From Acidobacteriota bacterium (GTDB lineage: Bacteria; Acidobacteriota; Blastocatellia; Pyrinomonadales; Pyrinomonadaceae): a stretch of DNA of 11,269 nt. A program made the position numbers and the translations under genes. The DNA lies in NCBI GenBank assembly GCA_020853255.1, contig JADYZI010000245.1, positions 1 to 11,269 of the forward strand. The letters are read 5' to 3'. Every line of letters begins with the position of its first letter. Position 1 is the stretch's first letter. Below the pieces are notes generated by a model. The model had not been told where the DNA came from, ran no database searches, and worked only from the letters and a program-made list of their open reading frames with translations. This document shows, one piece after another, positions 1 through 5,909 of the stretch.

Positions 1-1
1 A

Positions 2-682
2 GGTTATACGCATGCCCACGGGCTGCGCATTGCCGCGATCGCCGATGCTATCGGGAAGAGTTTTAATCTGGCGACGCATGACCGGTTCTTTATGCAGCAG
101 GCTGCCCTGATACACGACATCGGCGAGTTGGTGATGAATCGCGATTACATCAAACAGCCGCGGGAACTCTCAACAGCAGAGCGCCTGGACATGCACCGTC
201 ATCCGGTGATCGGCGAACAAGAAGCGGCCAAACGCGGCTTTTCGCGCGGTGTCCAGCTGCTTGTCCGCTGGCACCACGAATGGTGGAACGGCGGCGGCTA
301 TCCGGACGCGCTCGAAGGCGAGCAGATACCGCTGGCGGCCCGGATTCTGCGGGTCGCAGATTCGTTCGCGGCTCTTCGCGACGATCGCCCGCGCAGAAAA
401 GCGATGTCGGTTCCCGAAGCAAAGGATTTCCTTATCGAATGGACCGGCCTTGAGTTCGATCCGAAAGTTGTTAAGGCGTTTTTCACAAGCGAGTATATCG
501 ATGTTATGGAGGTGGACCCACCGGCCCGGGCCGAACCGGCAAAGGCGGCCGAGCAGTTGATCGAGGCCCCGGAAAACGAGGTTCTTTTTGGAGGTCACCG
601 TCTGGATGCGGGTCTTGCTTCACCGCCGCCCGAAACTGAATCCGCGATGTTGCCCGAACATTCTGAATTTCCAAATGACTAA
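2..682 (+). CDS. HD-GYP domain protein, C-terminal part (5' end outside window)
   Basis: The reading frame is open from the left edge, so the gene starts upstream; 226 residues are visible. They carry an HD-GYP domain, the family of metal-dependent cyclic-di-GMP phosphodiesterases. Counting from the first visible codon, I see the leading His (H6 in HAHGLRIA), the HD pair (H38 D39 in IHDIGE), a downstream His (H67), the HHE motif (H91 H92), the GYP triplet (99-101) and the VAD Asp (D120). Two positions differ from the usual pattern: HDxGK reads HDIGE, and VADxFDAL reads VADSFAAL. The metal ligands appear intact, so activity is plausible but untested. After the domain (about residue 160) comes a Pro/Glu/Ala-rich tail with no recognisable fold. 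A sensor or receiver domain could lie in the missing N-terminus. The last 8 bp overlap the next gene, which suggests co-translation. Confidence 0.85.
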   Translation, partial: GYTHAHGLRIAAIADAIGKSFNLATHDRFFMQQAALIHDIGELVMNRDYIKQPRELSTAERLDMHRHPVIGEQEAAKRGFSRGVQLLVRWHHEWWNGGGYPDALEGEQIPLAARILRVADSFAALRDDRPRRKAMSVPEAKDFLIEWTGLEFDPKVVKAFFTSEYIDVMEVDPPARAEPAKAAEQLIEAPENEVLFGGHRLDAGLASPPPETESAMLPEHSEFPND

Positions 683-1607
683 GCAATCCATCTTCACGCC
701 ACGCACATGGTTAGCGTTCGAACTGAACGTGCTCCGAAGGCTTGAGTTCAATTCGGTCGCAATGCCGTTCACCGGCAACCCGCGCCTTGGAACCTATCTA
801 AAACGTGCAGATGCCCGTGTGCTTTCGAACGACCGTCTCCAGTCATCATGGACCCGTGCTCTCGCGGCAATTCAGAACAACGGTGAACAATTGACCGAGG
901 CGGATGTGAATAATGTCCTGGAAGATGTGTACGTGCCGGGCAATCATCTGCGAAATCCAGCGTTGCGAAATTGGTTCAGCGAAACCGATTCGTGGTGGTT
1001 TGACAACATTCGACGCAATCTGGAAAAGCTTCAGTCACCGTTCGCCTTTGCCTCGGCGGCAAGCCTGGTGATGTCGGTCGGTGACTATGCTCTTTCCTTT
1101 ACCGAAGAGACACGCGATCTGCGTCAGCCGCTTTCTAACGTGTTCCGGCGTCTGTGGCTGACCTCGCCCGAACCATTTAACAATGGCCAGAACAACGTGT
1201 GTCAAAACAAAGGAGCTGAGGATTTTATCGCCGAAAGCCCCGCAGACCTTATGGTCCTGCGGCTGCCTGTTGCGGGAAGCGGCGGCCGGACAGCGTCGCC
1301 GGATAAGGCAGTCTGGCGCGAAGAATGGCTCCGCGGCGGCGACGATTTCTGGCCTGAGTTCGAAGCGGCCCGTCACGGAAAACTCGGTGCACCGGTTGAG
1401 ACAAAATCTCAGTATCTAAAGGTCCTCAGCGACGCCCTGACCATTGCCACCCATATAAAAACCTGGGCCATCGCCCACGTCGAAGGCGGCCTCGTGTCAA
1501 CGCAGGAGATCGCCAACGTTATCAGCAGCATCCGCCGCGTCGAAACTATCTATACAAAAGATTTCTCAGAACTAACCGGCACCCGCGCCGTTATCATTAC
1601 GGCCTAG
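675..1607 (+). CDS. Conserved-looking hypothetical protein, faint D12-type methylase resemblance
   Basis: This encodes a 310-residue soluble protein with no signal peptide or membrane segment. I chose the ATG at 675 (MTKQSIFTPR) because it overlaps the HD-GYP stop codon by 8 bp, a normal coupled arrangement. The frame stays open to a TTG at 588, but that would add 29 residues inside the upstream gene. No clear Shine-Dalgarno is seen for either start. Residues 26-53 (FNSVAMPFTGNPRLGTYLKR, then VLSND) look like the P-F-x-G-x-G ... NDxN start of D12-class N6-adenine methyltransferases. The stretch around 188-199 (PADLMVLRLPVAG) sits where the catalytic D-P-P-Y motif would be expected, but DPPY is absent. 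If the relationship is real, the protein would be a catalytically dead or highly divergent member; this is inference. The C-terminal half is mostly helical in character. The 82-bp palindrome begins directly after the stop codon. Confidence 0.75.
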   Translation: MTKQSIFTPRTWLAFELNVLRRLEFNSVAMPFTGNPRLGTYLKRADARVLSNDRLQSSWTRALAAIQNNGEQLTEADVNNVLEDVYVPGNHLRNPALRNWFSETDSWWFDNIRRNLEKLQSPFAFASAASLVMSVGDYALSFTEETRDLRQPLSNVFRRLWLTSPEPFNNGQNNVCQNKGAEDFIAESPADLMVLRLPVAGSGGRTASPDKAVWREEWLRGGDDFWPEFEAARHGKLGAPVETKSQYLKVLSDALTIATHIKTWAIAHVEGGLVSTQEIANVISSIRRVETIYTKDFSELTGTRAVIITA

Positions 1608-1689
1608 GTCAGAACCGGGAGCGGTAGCGACTGGGTTCTTGGACGTGCCGGAAGAGAGGAACCCAGTCGCTACCGCTCTCGGTTCTGAC
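1608..1689. repeat. 82-bp near-perfect palindrome between convergent genes
   Basis: Two 31-nt arms (1608-1638 and 1659-1689) are reverse complements apart from one position (G1618 opposite T1679, a G-U pair in RNA). They flank a 20-nt spacer at 1639-1658. The element starts at the first base after the stop codon of the + gene. Its right arm contains the stop codon (1670-1672) and the last six codons of the - strand MFS gene, so it is part of that coding sequence. No T-run follows on either strand, so it is not a textbook intrinsic terminator, though such a hairpin at a convergent junction may still end or protect both transcripts. Its size and symmetry fit a dispersed REP/MITE-like element; copy number cannot be judged from this window. 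Confidence 0.85.
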
Positions 1690-2923
1690 TTTCGCGAATG
1701 AACCACACGATTCCGGCAGAGCCAGCAAGCAGCCCGGAAAAGATAGTTAGCACTTCCGCCGAGACCTCGTAGATCATCAGGCTGCTTACCCAACTGGACA
1801 GGCCGAACATCGTCAACTCGGCCCCGCGTTCGAGTGTTGAAATACGTCCCCGGATGTAGTCAGGCAAACTGCGTTGGAATAACGTCTCCTGCACGGCATA
1901 TTCAACGCCAATGATTACTCGCGAAATAAAAGCGAAGAACATGAACAGCCAAAGGCTCGGGACAACGCCGGCAAAAGCAAACAGCACACCGTGGATCAGC
2001 AAGGTCCACCCGATGAATTTATAGTGGCTGCCCCGACGGTCAAGATGGATCGATGTCCGATGTGCGATCATCATTCCCAAAAACAGCCCGAAGCCGCTGG
2101 CCGTCCAAAGCAAGGCTACCGCCACATCGGGATTCCAGCCTTCGGTCCGGGCGAAAATGACGCCGCCCATGCGCTCAAAAACAATATTGATCGCCCCGCC
2201 GCCAACCGCCCAGATGACGTTCATCAGAATGATCGTCAATGCAAAATGATTCGTCGCCGCATAATGTAGTCCCTGTCTCAGCTCGGTCAGGAACGATTCC
2301 TGTCCGGCCCGGTCCGCTGTTTCCTGCTCCCGGACCGAGGCTTCCGGGATCAGCCAAACGGTGAACGCCGACGCGAGGAACGATGCGGCGTTGATGATGA
2401 ACGCAACCTCGTACCCAAAGATCGCCGCCGCCCAGCCGCCGAGTGCCGACCCGATCGCCATCAACAGAAAACGTGTCGAGAACATCAGTGCCGTACCCGC
2501 CAGCAATCCTTCCTTGCCGGTCAGGTTCGGCGTTGCCGCGTTCTTCGCCCCGTCAAAGAATGCGCCGAATGTCGATAGCAAGATCGTGGCCAGATATGCG
2601 ATCCAAAGATCGCCGGCGTCCGTTACAAGCAGGAACATCAATGCAACCGCAACACGCGCAAGATCGGTGATGATCATCACTTGCCGGCGAGAGAACCTGT
2701 CAACAAATGTGCCCGCGATCGGCGAGAAAATGGCAAAAGGCAGCAGGCGGCAGACAAACAGTACGCCCGCGGCCATCGGCGACGCGTCCGACACGAGCCG
2801 GACAAGCCCCAGGCTTGCGATAAAATTGAACCAGTTCCCAAGTTCGGAGATGAACTGTCCCGCCAGAAGATTGCGGAAGTTGCGATTCTCTTTCAGTAGC
2901 TGTCCGTAAGTGGTTGATTCCAT
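1670..2923 (-). CDS. MFS exporter, EntS-like (MFS_3 type)
   Basis: This encodes a 417-residue inner-membrane transporter with about 12 hydrophobic segments. The canonical MFS motif A is visible at residues 71-80 (GTFVDRFSRR), in the loop after the second helix. The N-terminus (LLKENRNFRNLLAGQFISELGNWF) is typical of the MFS_3 group, which includes the enterobactin exporter EntS and many drug-efflux proteins. The substrate cannot be read from sequence. I chose the ATG at 2923 (MESTTYGQLL); an in-frame TTG at 2947 would add eight residues but is less likely. A weak CCGGAAAA lies upstream of the ATG. The gene follows the Fur-box-controlled PepSY gene on the same strand, separated by 169 bp, so siderophore export or import linkage is an attractive inference. 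Its last six codons and stop lie inside the palindrome. Confidence 0.88.
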   Translation of the reverse strand: MESTTYGQLLKENRNFRNLLAGQFISELGNWFNFIASLGLVRLVSDASPMAAGVLFVCRLLPFAIFSPIAGTFVDRFSRRQVMIITDLARVAVALMFLLVTDAGDLWIAYLATILLSTFGAFFDGAKNAATPNLTGKEGLLAGTALMFSTRFLLMAIGSALGGWAAAIFGYEVAFIINAASFLASAFTVWLIPEASVREQETADRAGQESFLTELRQGLHYAATNHFALTIILMNVIWAVGGGAINIVFERMGGVIFARTEGWNPDVAVALLWTASGFGLFLGMMIAHRTSIHLDRRGSHYKFIGWTLLIHGVLFAFAGVVPSLWLFMFFAFISRVIIGVEYAVQETLFQRSLPDYIRGRISTLERGAELTMFGLSSWVSSLMIYEVSAEVLTIFSGLLAGSAGIVWFIRESQNRER

Positions 2924-2962
2924 TAAGTTTTCCGGCGGCCGGCGCAACCAATAAAAGATTTT

Positions 2963-2984
2963 GGCACCCCGGGGCCGAGGTGCC
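2963..2984 (-). terminator. GC-rich hairpin between PepSY and MFS genes
   Basis: On the - strand the sequence folds into a 9-bp stem (GGCACC, then U-G, C-G and G-C pairs) with a GCCC tetraloop, followed by AAAATCTTTTAT. This resembles an intrinsic terminator with an interrupted U-tract, placed about 110 nt after the PepSY stop and about 40 nt before the MFS ATG. It could be a terminator, an attenuator or an mRNA-processing site. The short distance left for a separate MFS promoter argues for partial read-through. The rest of the 2924-3092 spacer shows nothing I can name. Confidence 0.35.
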
Positions 2985-3092
2985 TAAGTTAGGGTAACTT
3001 ACGTTTTACGGTTAACGAAGGAAGGAAGTTCGAGGTTGGTCTGATCAGATAAAAAAGAAGGACTGTGCGGTTGCTTCAAGGCCGGGACAACC

Positions 3093-4259
3093 TCAGATCT
3101 CAGCTTCGCGGCCATAGACCGCCGCAGCCGCGCGGCGTTTGCGGAACCATTTTGCAAATCTCCTGAATGACAACGAAAATCCGGTCCAGACGAGGAACGC
3201 GCCGCCGATGCAGGCGATAAGTCCAATGATCTGGCCGGGCAAGCCCAGTGATTCACCCGTGTGGAGGAACCGGAACCATGAACGAAGCTGCTGTCCGCCG
3301 TTTCGCTGGCTGTACGGGTCCCATTTCGACACAGTGGCCGTCGTTGCGTCCAAGGTCAGCGATGAGCGGCCGAAGATGTTCCAATAAATGCCTTCGTCGA
3401 TCGTGAACGCGGCGGAATTATTTTCAATCGGAAGCCGCAGGCTTATCGACTTCCACGTCGGCGATTGTTGTTCAGCCGCGGACCAAAGAGCATTTAGGTT
3501 TTCCGGGTATGCGTAAGGCGGTTCTTCCTTTTGCGTGCCGTTGGGCGAACGCCCCTGTGATGAGGGAGGTTCGTTGCCAGTCAGCGTGTACAACAGATCG
3601 TTCGCCCACTGATAGGACATCACCGTTGCTGTCAGCGTAAAGACGACCAGGGCGAGCGATGTCCAGAATCCGAAAACGTTGTGCCAATTGAAATTTCGCG
3701 GCTTTCCGCGTAAGCCGCCGCGAAACCATATCACCGGCTTGACCCGCTTCCAGGTCAATATGCGGGGAAGCCAGATGTACAGGCCCGATATCGCCAGCAA
3801 TACAAATATAAGATTTGCCGCACCTGTCAACGCTTTCCCGATCGGCCGCTGGTCGCCCGACATGGCAAGGTAACGATGCCACTCACGCAGCGTGGACATT
3901 GCACCGCGAACGGCCTTGTTGCTTTCGCCGGTAATTGCCCCGGTATATGGATCGACGAAGACTGTCCCTTCGCGTCCCAGACTGATCGCCCAGGCCTCGT
4001 CAGGCGAGCTGCTTATCGAGAGGGAAGCCGGCTTGGCGTCGGGCCGTTCCAACCGGAATCGTTCGAGCATCTCCTGCGGCAAAAGCCTCTCGGCGCCCGT
4101 CCGCGGTACAACATATCTGGCATCCCGCTCAGAGAATTCGATCGTTTGCCGCTCAAACGCAAGCAGCGCTCCCGTCACAGACATTATGAAAATGATCACC
4201 CCGGCAAAAAGCGCGGTTATCAGATGGATCCAGAATATTACCTTACGAAATCTTCTCAT
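3093..4259 (-). CDS. PepSY-associated TM protein, putative siderophore-iron reductase
   Basis: This encodes a 388-residue inner-membrane protein of the PepSY-TM (PiuB/FoxB/FpvG-like) family. Known members sit in the cytoplasmic membrane, bind b-type haem through conserved histidines and help reduce or release iron from ferric siderophores. Four hydrophobic segments are seen at about 8-34, 144-165, 195-216 and 341-363. The periplasmic PepSY-like region at about 50-115 contains FVDPYTGAITGE. Candidate haem histidines are H12 (WIHL), H128 (EWHRYL), H193 (NWHNVFG) and H333 (RFLHTGE), each next to a membrane segment as in the family. A second soluble loop at about 225-335 carries a low-complexity Ser/Gly/Pro/Glu stretch. 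The start is ATG 4259, with AAGGGA directly before it and AAAGGA further upstream. A strong promoter with a Fur-box-like site precedes it, supporting an iron role. Confidence 0.88.
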   Translation of the reverse strand: MRRFRKVIFWIHLITALFAGVIIFIMSVTGALLAFERQTIEFSERDARYVVPRTGAERLLPQEMLERFRLERPDAKPASLSISSSPDEAWAISLGREGTVFVDPYTGAITGESNKAVRGAMSTLREWHRYLAMSGDQRPIGKALTGAANLIFVLLAISGLYIWLPRILTWKRVKPVIWFRGGLRGKPRNFNWHNVFGFWTSLALVVFTLTATVMSYQWANDLLYTLTGNEPPSSQGRSPNGTQKEEPPYAYPENLNALWSAAEQQSPTWKSISLRLPIENNSAAFTIDEGIYWNIFGRSSLTLDATTATVSKWDPYSQRNGGQQLRSWFRFLHTGESLGLPGQIIGLIACIGGAFLVWTGFSLSFRRFAKWFRKRRAAAAVYGREAEI

Positions 4260-4304
4260 TCCCTTCGCGTCCTTTGCGATGCATCACATACGGCTTTCAT
4301 TATT

Positions 4305-4323
4305 GAAAATGAATTTCATTTGC
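4305..4323 (-). promoter_or_regulatory. Fur-box-like operator upstream of PepSY gene
   Basis: AAATGAATTTCATTT at 4307-4321 is a perfect 7-1-7 inverted repeat centred on T4314, the symmetry described for Fur sites. The 19-bp window 4305-4323 matches the classical GATAATGATAATCATTATC consensus at 13 of 19 positions by eye. It lies just downstream of the predicted -10 box, covering the expected transcription start, so a bound repressor would block initiation. Confidence 0.7.
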
Positions 4324-4331
4324 AGTTACAT

Positions 4332-4360
4332 ATTAAAGCGAAAGGCGTAAAGTTTGTCAA
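4332..4360 (-). promoter_or_regulatory. Sigma70-type promoter for PepSY gene
   Basis: Read on the - strand, a perfect -35 TTGACA (4360-4355) is followed after exactly 17 nt by TTTAAT (4337-4332), which matches TATAAT at five of six positions. The predicted start near 4325 gives a leader of about 65 nt to the PepSY ATG at 4259. This is the best promoter in the window, and the Fur-box-like palindrome overlaps the predicted start. Confidence 0.7.
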
Positions 4361-4430
4361 TGGCGAGTCTCTATTTTCCAGCTTACCGGTCCGCAACAGA
4401 TGATATGTACGTGGCTTCTTGTCGCTCTCG

Positions 4431-4535
4431 AACTTTTTGTGAACTTTGCGTCTCCCCTTGGTGCCCTTTGTGTTAATGGGTTTTAAACACTAGGGGCGCG
4501 AAGTTGAAGACACAAAGACCACAAAGTACTTGCGT
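4431..4535. repeat. CTTTGYG-type degenerate inverted repeat patch
   Basis: The spacer between the PepSY promoter and the ech-like gene holds CTTTGCG (4444-4450) and CTTTGTG (about 4466-4472) on the + strand, then CACAAAG twice (4511-4517 and 4520-4526) in inverse orientation. This gives an imperfect inverted repeat around TTTTAAAC. A further CTTTGCG lies at 4272-4278, just before the PepSY start. No protein frame of interest spans the patch. It looks like a decayed short dispersed repeat; copy number elsewhere is unknown. Confidence 0.4.
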
Positions 4536-4552
4536 CCAATTGCTACAATTCA

Positions 4553-4654
4553 TTAGTTTTTTAGAGCCAGGTCACGCAGATGATCGATTATTTCGTGCAG
4601 GTTTCGTGTCTCTTGTTTCGTGCGGTTCATGGTTCCCGCATTCCGCTTCGCCAT
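4553..4654 (-). CDS. Possible 33-residue small ORF (doubtful)
   Basis: Directly after the ech-like stop (4680) on the same strand is an ATG ... TAA frame of 33 codons. It has an internal ATG at 4630 giving MNRTKQETRN followed by a helix-like LHEIIDHLRDLALKN. A weak GGGAA precedes the second ATG. Charge pattern and lack of rare residues make it look protein-like, but ORFs of this size are common by chance and I recognise no family. It could equally be the decayed tail of an older gene. Confidence 0.2.
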   Translation of the reverse strand: MAKRNAGTMNRTKQETRNLHEIIDHLRDLALKN

Positions 4655-4679
4655 TCGGGAGAACGACACTTCGAACGGA

Positions 4680-5474
4680 CTATTTACCGGAGAATCTAGG
4701 AGTACGTTTTTCAAAAAAGGCGGCAACACCTTCCTTGAAATCGGCCGAGCGGCCGGATTCGATCTGGCACTGGTGCTCCAGGCCGAGTTGCGAACGCAGG
4801 TCGTTCGCGAATGATGCGTTGAGCATTTTCTTTACGCGGCCGATGGCATCGGTCGGTCCCGCGGCAAGTTTCTCGGCAGTTTTCAGTGCTTCGGTCATCA
4901 GGTTTTCGGCATCCACCACGCGATTTATCATCCCAAACTGCGCCGCCCTTTCCGCCGAAACGCTCTCGCCAGTCATAAACAATTCGGCCGCAAGCTTTTC
5001 GCCGATAGCTCTTGGAAGAAAGAATGTCCCGCCGCAATCGGGTGAAAGGCCGATGCGAACGAACGCTTCATTAAATACCGCATCGCCGCTTGCGAAAACA
5101 AGATCGCACGCGAGGGCAAAATTTGTTCCCGCTCCGGCACATATCCCGTTGACCGCGGCAATGAACGGTATCGGAGCTTCGCGGATCAGAAGTATGACGT
5201 CGTGCAGGGCTTTGAGCGGTTCCTCCAGAAACGCTTCAATGCGCCCTTCCTTCTCCCACATCGACCGCATTTCCCGCAGATCGCCGCCCGAACAGAACGC
5301 GCGGCCCGTGCCTGTCAATACGACCGCACGCGCTCCTTCCGCGATCGCCTGCTTGAAGGCGGCTCGGAGATCAACGCACAACTGCGCCGAAAGGGCATTC
5401 AATGCATCCGGCCGGTTGATAGCAACAACGCCGACATTGTTTTCGATCGAGTATTCAACTGTCTCAAACGGCAT
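4680..5474 (-). CDS. Enoyl-CoA hydratase/isomerase family protein, PaaG-like
   Basis: This encodes a 264-residue crotonase-fold enzyme of normal family length. The two oxyanion-hole segments are visible at 60-66 (FCSGGDL) and about 109-124 (NGICAGAGTNFALACD). The stretch GLSPDCGGT (143-150), with D146, and the ending GRSADFKEGVAAFFEKRTPRF (about 241-261) closely resemble PaaG. PaaG is the 1,2-epoxyphenylacetyl-CoA isomerase/delta3,delta2-enoyl-CoA isomerase, whose catalytic Asp lies in that PDCGG motif. No Glu pair typical of classical hydratases is apparent, so an isomerase-type reaction is more likely than hydration. No other phenylacetate or beta-oxidation gene is in the window, so the substrate remains open. 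The start is ATG 5474 (MPFETVEYSI) with no Shine-Dalgarno. It lies 81 bp after the zinc-ribbon gene and could share its transcript. Confidence 0.88.
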   Translation of the reverse strand: MPFETVEYSIENNVGVVAINRPDALNALSAQLCVDLRAAFKQAIAEGARAVVLTGTGRAFCSGGDLREMRSMWEKEGRIEAFLEEPLKALHDVILLIREAPIPFIAAVNGICAGAGTNFALACDLVFASGDAVFNEAFVRIGLSPDCGGTFFLPRAIGEKLAAELFMTGESVSAERAAQFGMINRVVDAENLMTEALKTAEKLAAGPTDAIGRVKKMLNASFANDLRSQLGLEHQCQIESGRSADFKEGVAAFFEKRTPRFSGK

Positions 5475-5555
5475 AATAGCGGCCGCCGCGATCGGCGCAA
5501 GGCGGAATGGATGTGGTTCGTTCTAGAATAATATCGGGCGTCGCGGTGCAAGCTG

Positions 5556-5837
5556 TTACGCAAACTTTGCTCTTGAACGGCTTGCCTCATGACATTCGCG
5601 GCAAAGCACAGAGCGGCCCACCTTGGGCTGGAACGGGACCTGATCGTGCTTGCCGCAGTGGTCGCACACGATCTCGAATCGCGTTGGAGCATCAGCCCTG
5701 GCGGCCGCCTGTTTTGATCGGCACTTTGCGCACCGCTGCGGAGGCATCATGTTCCGCTGGTAAAAGATCTCCTGCTCCTTCTCGGTAAATAGGAAAGTTT
5801 CCCTGCACTGAACGCAGGTGGTTTCAATGTCCGGCAT
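5556..5837 (-). CDS. Small double zinc-ribbon protein
   Basis: This encodes a 93-residue protein with four CxxC knuckles: C8/C11, C36/C39, C58/C61 and C79/C82. They form two ribbons with 24- and 17-residue spacings. The first half (CVQCRETFLFTEKEQEIFYQ ... RCAKCR) matches the style of the 'probable zinc-ribbon' (zf-trcl) family. The second half (CDHCGKHDQVPFQP ... LCRECH) resembles the small CxxC/CxxC proteins common in environmental bacteria. No enzymatic function is known or visible; nucleic-acid or protein binding is the usual guess. An upstream in-frame ATG at 5885 would add 16 residues, but the strong GAAGGAG five bases before 5837 decides the start. The tail is Arg/Ser/Ala-rich and lacks the poly-Ser end seen in some relatives. 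The HDAC-like gene ends 72 bp upstream on the same strand, so co-transcription is possible. Confidence 0.85.
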   Translation of the reverse strand: MPDIETTCVQCRETFLFTEKEQEIFYQRNMMPPQRCAKCRSKQAAARADAPTRFEIVCDHCGKHDQVPFQPKVGRSVLCRECHEASRSRAKFA

Positions 5838-5842
5838 GGCGT

Positions 5843-5849
5843 CTCCTTC
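5843..5849 (-). promoter_or_regulatory. Strong ribosome binding site for zinc-ribbon gene
   Basis: GAAGGAG on the - strand sits five bases before the ATG at 5837. It is one of the few clear Shine-Dalgarno sequences in the window and settles the start in favour of the shorter product. Confidence 0.75.
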
Positions 5850-5909
5850 TATTTGAGATCGGGGTGCAGAGATTTTATCACACAAGGCGGCGGAAACGTG
5901 AAAGCGCGT

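Noticed and set aside
2361..2909. 182-codon + strand frame opposite the MFS gene
   Set aside because: The MFS reading on the - strand has motif A and twelve hydrophobic segments; the + frame has no recognisable features.
4504..5526. 340-codon + strand frame opposite the PaaG-like gene
   Set aside because: It is antisense to a clear crotonase-family gene, is rich in Arg/Ser/Ala as expected for a shadow frame, and shows no family motif.
5475..5555. Promoter for the PaaG-like gene (TTGCAC and TATTCT)
   Set aside because: The spacing is only 15 nt and the boxes are weak; co-transcription from the zinc-ribbon gene is equally likely.
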